A stretch of DNA of 64,000 nt, taken from NCBI RefSeq assembly GCF_014982855.1, contig NZ_JADCKF010000013.1, positions 1 to 64,000 on the forward strand. Direction: 5' to 3'. The notes beneath the pieces are model-generated. The model ran no database searches, was not told the DNA's origin, and saw nothing but the letters and a program-made list of their open reading frames with translations. The DNA comes from Pseudoflavonifractor gallinarum. GTDB lineage: Bacteria > Bacillota > Clostridia > Oscillospirales > Oscillospiraceae. Both the position numbers and the translations under genes were made by a program. Shown here in pieces: positions 58,668-64,000 of the stretch (the stretch's first letter is position 1; every line of letters begins with the position of its first letter).

Positions 58668-58696
58668 TTTACAAGAGTAATGCACCGTGGTATAAT
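58668..58696 (+). promoter_or_regulatory. Sigma-A promoter of oppA
   Basis: TTTACA (58668-58673), 17-bp spacer, TATAAT (58691-58696), giving extra binding protein independent of the upstream operon. Confidence 0.8.
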
Positions 58697-58820
58697 CAGC
58701 CTCGGATTCCACCGAAACGCTTTTTTGGAAGAACATCTGTCCGGCTGAACAGGACAGAAGATGACCGTGTATCACGCTGGAAAGGCGAGAGGATACAAAA
58801 AAACTTTGGAGGTTTTCGCA

Positions 58821-60539
58821 ATGAAGAAGACGAAACTTCTGGCTCTGGGCCTGTCGGTCGCCATGACCGCCTCCCTGCTGGCCGGATGCGGCGGCACTGA
58901 GACGGCTCCCACCGGGACCACTGCTCCTGAGAACAGCGGCGCTCCCGCTGCCGAAGGCGTCAGCATGAGCGTCTGTGTGGCCAGTGAGCCCGAGACCATG
59001 GACCCTGCTCTGAACCGTACCGTGGACGGCGGCATCATGGCCCATCACCTGTTTGAGAACCTGTACAAGTGGGTGGACAGCGCCGAGGGCAACAACCCCG
59101 ACGGCGGCGCCACCGCCGTTCTGGACCTGGGCATGGCCGCGGAGGAGCCCGAGGTGGTCGAGAATGCCGACGGCACCTACACCTGGACCTTCAAGCTGCG
59201 TGAGGACGCCAAGTGGTCCGACGGTCAGGCTGTGACCGCCAACGACTTCGTGTATGCCTGGCAGCGCCTGGTCAACCCCGAGCTGGCTGCTCCCTACAAC
59301 TACATCATCGACATGGTGGTCAACGCTGTGGAGATCCGCAACGGTGAGAAGGATCCCTCCGAGCTGGGCGTCTCTGCTCCCGACGAGCACACCTTCGTGG
59401 TCAACCTGACCTACAACTGCCCCTACTTCAAGGAGATCTGCGCCTTCCCCTGCACCATGCCTCTGCGTCAGGACGTGGTAGAGGGCAACGCCAACTGGAC
59501 TCAGGATCCCGCTACCTACATCTCCAACGGCCCCATGAAGCTGGAGTCTTGGTCTCACAACGCTGAGATCGTCATGGTTCCCAACGAGAACTACTATGAC
59601 GCTGCCAGCGTGACCGTGAGCAAGCTGACCTTCAAGCTGATGGACGACACCCGCGCCATGCTGACTGCCTTCAACAATGGCGAGCTGGACTTCGTCAACA
59701 ACGTCCCCGTGGACGAGACCGCTACCCTGCTGGCCAACGGCTCCCTGATCGCCGGTGACTACCTGGGCACCTACTACGTGGACTTCAACAACTCCAAGGC
59801 TCCCTTCGACGATCCCCGCGTGCGTCAGGCCTTCAACCTGGCCATTGACCGCAACTACATCGTGGAGAACGTGAGCCAGGTGGGCGAGATCCCCGCTGAC
59901 GGCTGGGTGCCCTACGGCGTGTATGACGCTGCTGGCCCCGACGGCGATGACTTCCGCACCACCGGCGGCACCTACTGGAGCGTTGCCCCCGAGGACTACG
60001 AGGCCAACTGCGAGAAGGCCCGCCAGCTGCTGGCTGAGGCCGGCTATCCCGACGGCGCCGGCTTCCCCGCTGTCACCTACCTCTACAACACCGACGACAA
60101 GCACAGCGCCATCGCTGAGGCCCTCCAGTCCATGTGGAAGGATGTCCTCAACGTGGACGTGACCCTGAACAACCAGGACTGGAACGTGTTCCTGTCCACC
60201 CGCAGCGAGGGTAACTACAACATCTGCCGCGACGGCTGGATCAGCGACTACAACGATCCCGTGTCCTTCCTGGATATGTTCATGACCGGCAACGGCAACA
60301 ACAACGCTCACTACTCCAACCCCGAGTATGACAAGATCATGACCGAGGTTCTGAGCGACTCCGATGCCGCGGGCCGTATGGAGCTCATGCATCAGGCTGA
60401 GGATATGCTGATGGAGCAGGATTGCGCCATCGCTCCCCTGTACTTCTACACCCAGCCCTACATGATCAACAGCGATCTCAACGGCATGTACTACACCCCC
60501 CTGGGCTTCTTCGTGTTCACCCACGTGACCTCCAAGTAA
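58821..60539 (+). CDS. oppA: Oligopeptide-binding lipoprotein OppA
   Basis: A 572-residue family 5 extracellular solute-binding lipoprotein. The lipobox LLAGC puts the lipid-modified Cys at residue 23; a Thr/Ala/Pro-rich linker follows. The cluster 5 features MDPALNRTVDGGIMAHHLFENL, FKLREDAKWSDGQAVTANDFVYAWQR and DPRVRQAFNLAIDRNYIV are intact. Codons are strikingly uniform (C-ending), a sign of high expression. An upstream in-frame ATG at 58761 lies before the GGAGG site and is rejected. Confidence 0.95.
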   Translation: MKKTKLLALGLSVAMTASLLAGCGGTETAPTGTTAPENSGAPAAEGVSMSVCVASEPETMDPALNRTVDGGIMAHHLFENLYKWVDSAEGNNPDGGATAVLDLGMAAEEPEVVENADGTYTWTFKLREDAKWSDGQAVTANDFVYAWQRLVNPELAAPYNYIIDMVVNAVEIRNGEKDPSELGVSAPDEHTFVVNLTYNCPYFKEICAFPCTMPLRQDVVEGNANWTQDPATYISNGPMKLESWSHNAEIVMVPNENYYDAASVTVSKLTFKLMDDTRAMLTAFNNGELDFVNNVPVDETATLLANGSLIAGDYLGTYYVDFNNSKAPFDDPRVRQAFNLAIDRNYIVENVSQVGEIPADGWVPYGVYDAAGPDGDDFRTTGGTYWSVAPEDYEANCEKARQLLAEAGYPDGAGFPAVTYLYNTDDKHSAIAEALQSMWKDVLNVDVTLNNQDWNVFLSTRSEGNYNICRDGWISDYNDPVSFLDMFMTGNGNNNAHYSNPEYDKIMTEVLSDSDAAGRMELMHQAEDMLMEQDCAIAPLYFYTQPYMINSDLNGMYYTPLGFFVFTHVTSK

Positions 60540-60572
60540 GACCTGAGGGCTGTATAAAACCTGCATAAGAAT

Positions 60573-60606
60573 GAAAACGGCGAGGCCAGTGGCTTCGCCG
60601 TTTTCT
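60573..60606 (+). terminator. Terminator after oppA
   Basis: AAAACGGCGAGGCC and GGCTTCGCCGTTTT pair with one mismatch around AGT and end in a T-run. Confidence 0.85.
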
Positions 60607-60694
60607 GCTAGAAAATGTCATACATATCCAGAATACGGTCTGATTGTCGACACGATGCACAAGAGAACGGGCGGGAAGAAAGCAGACTTGGTCA

Positions 60695-60735
60695 TATTCA
60701 TAAATATGCAAAAAAGACTTGCATTTTCATGAATA
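60695..60735. promoter_or_regulatory. Two ArgR-type (ARG box) operators
   Basis: Site 1 (60695-60712, read on the minus strand TTTGCATATTTATGAATA) fits the TNTGNATWWWWATNCANA pattern with one mismatch. Site 2 (60718-60735) shares TTGCATTTTCATGAA with it at 13 of 15 positions. Site 2 overlaps the -35 of the following promoter. Confidence 0.62.
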
Positions 60736-60746
60736 TGGTGTATAAT
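60719..60746 (+). promoter_or_regulatory. Promoter of the amino-acid ABC transporter
   Basis: TTGCAT (60719-60724), 16-bp spacer, TATAAT (60741-60746). Confidence 0.78.
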
Positions 60747-60820
60747 CATAGCATATCAATCCAACACCGGCCGGCACAGGAAAGACTGGCCGCGAGTTGC
60801 TCATGAAGGAGAAGATGAAT

Positions 60821-61669
60821 ATGAAAAAGTTCTTTGCTCTTGGTATGGCCGCGGCGCTCTCTCTGAGCCTGCTGGCCGGCTGCGGCAGCACTTCCAGCGC
60901 CCCCAGCGCCGATCCTGGCGCCGCCAGCCCTGCGCCCACCGAGGAGACCGGAAACACCTGGACCTCTGTGGAGGATCTGAAGGGTAAGAAGATCGCTGTG
61001 CAGGAGGGCACCACCGGCAACGATATTGCCAAGGAGATCGAGGGTGCCGAGGTCAGCGCCTTCAAGGCTGCCACCGCCTGCGCGATGGAGCTCATCAACG
61101 GCCGGGTGGACTGCATCATCATCGACACCAATCCTGCCCAGTCTCTGGTGAACGCCAACCCCGACAAGCTGCAGCTGCTGGACTTCCCCGCCTCGGAGGA
61201 GAGCGAGACCTACGCCATCGCCACCCAGAAAAATGAGGAGGGCGCGGCTCTGGCTGAGGAGTTCAACGCCGCTATGGAGACTCTGAAGGAGAATGGTACC
61301 TTTGACGCCCTGGTGGCTAAGTACATCTCCAAGGAGGAGGACGCCACCCTGCCTGAGCTCGCCCCTGTGGAGAATCCCAAGGGCACTCTGGTGATGGGCA
61401 CCAACTGTGAGTTTGAGCCCTTTGAGTACCTGACCAGCGACGGCCAGCCCACTGGCTTTGATGTGGATTATGTGAAGTACCTGTGCGCCGAGATGGGCTA
61501 TGAGGTGACCGTGGAGAACATGGACTTTGACGCCCTGATCCCCGCCCTCCAGTCCGGCCGGATCGACTTCATCGCCGCCGGCCTCACCAAGAATCCCGAG
61601 CGTGAGGAAAACGCCAACTTCACCAACGGCTACTATGAGGCGGTCCAGTCCATCGTGGTGGCCAAGTAA
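60821..61669 (+). CDS. Amino-acid-binding lipoprotein with circularly permuted family 3 fold
   Basis: A 282-residue lipoprotein (lipobox LLAGC, Cys 21). Normal family 3 binding proteins begin with a lobe of the GTLVMGTNxEFEPFEY type and finish with a SVEDLKGKKIAVQxGTT lobe. Here the order is reversed. SVEDLKGKKIAVQEGTTGND comes first (from about residue 50) and runs to the helix TFDALVAKYIS. A short linker follows, then GTLVMGTNCEFEPFEY (about 187), GFDVDYVKYLCAEMG and DFIAAGLTKNPERE, stopping where lobe 1 normally ends. Total size equals one full domain, so nothing is missing. The ATG at 60821 follows AAGGAG. The ligand may be arginine or another basic amino acid, judging from the ARG boxes. 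Confidence 0.88.
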   Translation: MKKFFALGMAAALSLSLLAGCGSTSSAPSADPGAASPAPTEETGNTWTSVEDLKGKKIAVQEGTTGNDIAKEIEGAEVSAFKAATACAMELINGRVDCIIIDTNPAQSLVNANPDKLQLLDFPASEESETYAIATQKNEEGAALAEEFNAAMETLKENGTFDALVAKYISKEEDATLPELAPVENPKGTLVMGTNCEFEPFEYLTSDGQPTGFDVDYVKYLCAEMGYEVTVENMDFDALIPALQSGRIDFIAAGLTKNPEREENANFTNGYYEAVQSIVVAK

Positions 61670-61690
61670 GAACACAGTCTGAATCAGGGA

Positions 61691-61719
61691 AGCCTGCGCC
61701 GCTCGGATTGGCGCAGGCT
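61691..61719 (+). terminator. Intercistronic hairpin between binding protein and permease genes
   Basis: AGCCTGCGCC and GGCGCAGGCT are exact complements around a 9-base loop, with only a weak T-run some bases on. It may reduce read-through so that binding protein exceeds permease. Confidence 0.65.
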
Positions 61720-61771
61720 CTCCTGCGCTTTTGAATCTTTCCAAAACAGAGAAAAAGGAGGCGGTATCCCC

Positions 61772-62467
61772 ATGGATATCCTGAATTGGTTTGCGGATTT
61801 CGGGGACAAGCTCTACCAGGCATTCCTCTTTGAGGACCGCTGGAAGCTCTACCTGGACGGCATGGGCGTCACACTGGGCATCACCCTGGGCGCGATTCTC
61901 ATCAGTACGGTGCTGGGCATGGTGCTGTGTCTCATGAAGCTCTCCAAGCACGCGGTGCTGCGGGGGCCTGCCAAGGCCTACATCGACATCATCCGGGGGA
62001 TCCCCGTGGTGGTGCAGCTGCTCATCATGTACAATGTCATCCTGCTGGATGTGACAGACAACAAGATGGTGGTGGCCATCATTGCCTTTGGTCTGAACTC
62101 CTCGGCCTATATGGCGGAGATCTACCGCTCGGGCATCAACGCCGTGGAGAAGGGGCAGATGGAGGCCGGGCGCTCCCTGGGACTGACCCAGGCGCAGACC
62201 ATGTGGCACATCATCTTCCCCCAGGCCCTCAAGAACTGCCTGCCCACCTATACCAGCGAATTCATCGTCCTGGTGAAGGAGACCGCCGTGGTAGGCTATA
62301 TCGCCCTGGTGGACCTGACCAAGGTCTACTCCTCGGTACAGAGCATGACCTATGACGCCTTTGGCCCGCTGTTTATCATTGCGGTGGCCTACTTCTGCAT
62401 CACCAAGGTCCTTGCCGTCATTTTCGCTGCTATGGAAAGGAGGCTGTGCGCCAGTGATCGACGTTAA
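61772..62467 (+). CDS. Amino-acid ABC transporter permease
   Basis: A 231-residue HisMQ-type permease with about five membrane helices. [16 protein letters not shown] opens TM1, [18 protein letters not shown] is the conserved second-helix region, and [26 protein letters not shown] is the EAA loop. It lies about 100 nt after the binding-protein gene and overlaps the ATPase gene by 14 nt. GGAGG is upstream of the ATG. Confidence 0.94.
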   Translation: MDILNWFADFGDKLYQAFLFEDRWKLYLDGMGVTLGITLGAILISTVLGMVLCLMKLSKHAVLRGPAKAYIDIIRGIPVVVQLLIMYNVILLDVTDNKMVVAIIAFGLNSSAYMAEIYRSGINAVEKGQMEAGRSLGLTQAQTMWHIIFPQALKNCLPTYTSEFIVLVKETAVVGYIALVDLTKVYSSVQSMTYDAFGPLFIIAVAYFCITKVLAVIFAAMERRLCASDRR

Positions 62468-63176
62468 GAATCTGTCCAAGTCTTTTGGACACATCCACGT
62501 GCTCAAGAACATCAATGAGCACATCTATCCCGGCGAAAAGGTGGTTATTATCGGGCCCTCCGGCTCGGGTAAATCCACCTTCCTGCGCTGCCTCAACCTG
62601 CTGGAGACGCCCACTGAGGGCACCATCTCCTTTGAGGGGACGGTCATCAACGATCCCAAGACCGACATCAACGCCATCCGCCGGCAGATGGGCATGGTCT
62701 TCCAGCATTTCAATCTCTTCCCCAATATGACCATTCGGAAAAATATCACCCTGGCACCGGTCCAGACCAAGCGTATGGGCCAGGAGGAGGCCGATGAGAC
62801 CGCCCTCAAGCTCCTGGAGCGGGTGGGACTGAAGGATAAGGCAGAAGCCTATCCCAACCAGCTCTCCGGCGGTCAGAAGCAGCGTATCGCCATCGTGCGG
62901 GCGCTGGCCATGAAGCCCAAGGTGATGCTCTTTGACGAGCCCACCTCCGCCCTGGACCCCGAGATGGTGGGTGAGGTGCTGGACGTCATGAAGGAGCTGG
63001 CCAACGAGGGCATGACCATGGTGGTGGTCACCCATGAGATGGGCTTTGCCCGCGAGGTGGCCTCCCGGGTGCTCTTCATGGATGGCGGCAACATCCTGGA
63101 GCAGAACACGCCGCAGGAGTTCTTTGCCAACCCCAAGGAAGCCCGCACCATCGAATTTCTCTCCAAGGTACTGTAA
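62454..63176 (+). CDS. Amino-acid ABC transporter ATP-binding protein
   Basis: A 240-residue GlnQ/ArtM-type ATPase. Walker [11 protein letters not shown]-loop [12 protein letters not shown], signature [15 protein letters not shown], Walker [15 protein letters not shown] and H-loop THEMGFA are all intact. The frame is open far upstream within the permease gene; the GTG at 62454, ten bases after AAGGAGG, gives the family start [12 protein letters not shown]. It completes the transporter with the permuted binding protein. Confidence 0.95.
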   Translation: MIDVKNLSKSFGHIHVLKNINEHIYPGEKVVIIGPSGSGKSTFLRCLNLLETPTEGTISFEGTVINDPKTDINAIRRQMGMVFQHFNLFPNMTIRKNITLAPVQTKRMGQEEADETALKLLERVGLKDKAEAYPNQLSGGQKQRIAIVRALAMKPKVMLFDEPTSALDPEMVGEVLDVMKELANEGMTMVVVTHEMGFAREVASRVLFMDGGNILEQNTPQEFFANPKEARTIEFLSKVL

Positions 63177-63181
63177 GGAAA

Positions 63182-63221
63182 AAAGGCCCCGGACATCCAT
63201 CAGGATGTCCGGGGCCTTTGT
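63182..63221. terminator. Convergent terminator at the end of the amino-acid ABC operon
   Basis: AAAGGCCCCGGACATCC pairs exactly with the complement across ATCA, with an A-run before and TTTG after. Confidence 0.88.
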
Positions 63222-63237
63222 CATGTTCTGTATGGAG

Positions 63238-64000
63238 TTATTCCGCAGAGATCATATAGTAGTAGACAGGCTGACCGCCGGAGAGCAGGTTGACCTCGGC
63301 GTTGGGACAGGCCGACTGGAAGATGGAGAGCGCACGCTGGGCATCCTCCTCGGTCACATCAGAGCCATAGAAGATGCTGATGAATTCCGCGTTCTGCTGG
63401 GGCTCCGCCTGGGCCAGACGCTCCAGCAGGGCGTCCAGATCCCGGTCGGTGCCGAAGAGCTGATGCTCTGCCAGGGCCAGATAGTCGCCCTGCTTGATGG
63501 CAAAGCCGTCAAAATCCGAATCCCGGGCGGCATAGGTGATCTCGCTGGTAGCCACGCGGCCAAAGGCCTCGGTCATGGCGGCGATGTTCTCCTCTTCGCC
63601 GGCGTCCGGGTCCATGGAGAGCAGGGCGGAGATACCCTGGGGCACTGTCTTGGTGGGGAGGACCACCACCTTTTTGTCCTCGGCCAGGGGAATACACTGC
63701 TGGGCAGCCATGATGATGTTGCCGTTGTTGGGCAGAACGAAGACGATCTCGGCGGGGGTCTTGTCGATCTCACGCATGATGTCATCGGTGGAGGGGTTCA
63801 TGGTCTGACCGCCCGAGATGATGCCGTCCGCGCCCAGATCGGCAAAGACGGCGGCCAGTCCCTCGCCGGCGCACACGGCCACCACACCGTATTTCTTCTC
63901 AGGGGCGGCCTTGGCGGGGGCGGAAGCGCAGCCCTGCTCCAGCTCGGCCTCCACCGCGTCCAGATCGTCGGTGCTCTGGACATGCTTGCCGGCGGCCAGA
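63238..64000 (-). CDS. DAK2-domain / FakA-like (YloV) protein, C-terminal part (partial)
   Basis: The gene enters from the right edge, so its N-terminal kinase domain is not seen. The visible 254 codons form the C-terminal DegV-like part of FakA/YloV proteins: VAVCAGEGLAAVFADLGADGIISGGQTMNPSTDDI, then FVLPNNGNIIMAAQQ and KVVVLPTKTVPQGISAL. FakA phosphorylates fatty acids held by DegV/FakB proteins; a DegV gene lies at 16172. The frame stays open to position 64000. In many Firmicutes the next gene upstream would be an Asp23 protein. Confidence 0.88.
   Translation of the reverse strand, partial: LAAGKHVQSTDDLDAVEAELEQGCASAPAKAAPEKKYGVVAVCAGEGLAAVFADLGADGIISGGQTMNPSTDDIMREIDKTPAEIVFVLPNNGNIIMAAQQCIPLAEDKKVVVLPTKTVPQGISALLSMDPDAGEEENIAAMTEAFGRVATSEITYAARDSDFDGFAIKQGDYLALAEHQLFGTDRDLDALLERLAQAEPQQNAEFISIFYGSDVTEEDAQRALSIFQSACPNAEVNLLSGGQPVYYYMISAE

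Noticed and set aside
60821-61669. Permuted binding protein explained as two fused gene fragments or a frameshift
   Set aside because: Single uninterrupted frame, one signal peptide, total length of one complete domain and uniform codon use.

Overview
The window is a GC-rich chromosomal stretch from a spore-forming, anaerobic Clostridia-type bacterium, most like the Oscillospiraceae (Flavonifractor/Lawsonibacter/Intestinimonas relatives). The pointers are dipicolinate synthase genes, selA-selB-tRNA-Sec, CIRCE operators, sigma-A promoters with 17-bp spacers, SipW/TasA-type secreted proteins, an LPQTG surface protein and an electron-transfer flavoprotein tail. Taxonomy is inference; no rRNA is present.

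Layout. 1-10.9 kb: etfA end, EamA transporter, UPF0145 protein, ftsH, rlmB, a large pseudo-P-type ATPase, HrcA/CIRCE-controlled htpG, two HPr-like proteins without the phospho-histidine, and a zinc-ribbon membrane protein. 11-15.3 kb: selA, selB, tRNA-Sec, CIRCE-controlled hsp20. 15.3-26.6 kb: a cell-wall amidase, degV facing a tetR across a 37-bp palindrome, nitroreductase-cobA, ppa, glf and a glycosyltransferase, then a leftward NAD-salvage block (pncB, nicotinamidase) with a GNAT and a TIGR04255 protein.

26.8-52.7 kb is the most striking part. The sporulation gene dpaA (spoVFA) is cut in two. Its first 737 nt end at 27548 and its last 139 nt resume at 51943, in frame and in the same orientation, directly before dpaB. 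Between them lie 24,394 bp that begin with a 39-aa ORF and a large serine recombinase. Joining the two outer ends at a shared GG restores a 291-codon dpaA. Joining the two inner ends yields a near-perfect 42-bp palindromic attP. This is the architecture of a skin-like, developmentally excised element. Unusually, it carries carAB and the dapA-dapB-dapH lysine/peptidoglycan operon, as well as a c-di-GMP-riboswitch-linked SipW/TasA/VWA/SLH/LPQTG surface island whose three promoters share a TGTAACC direct-repeat box.

Regulation is legible in several places. carAB has a 27-codon leader peptide with a pyrimidine-rich tract ending at an intrinsic terminator (a pyrBI-like attenuator). dapA has a lysine riboswitch. 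The opp operon has a long structured leader. 53.8-60.6 kb holds a complete oligopeptide ABC transporter (oppB, C, D, F, A). 60.7-63.2 kb holds an amino-acid ABC transporter behind ArgR-like boxes, whose binding protein is circularly permuted. A fakA/DAK2-type gene runs off the right edge.
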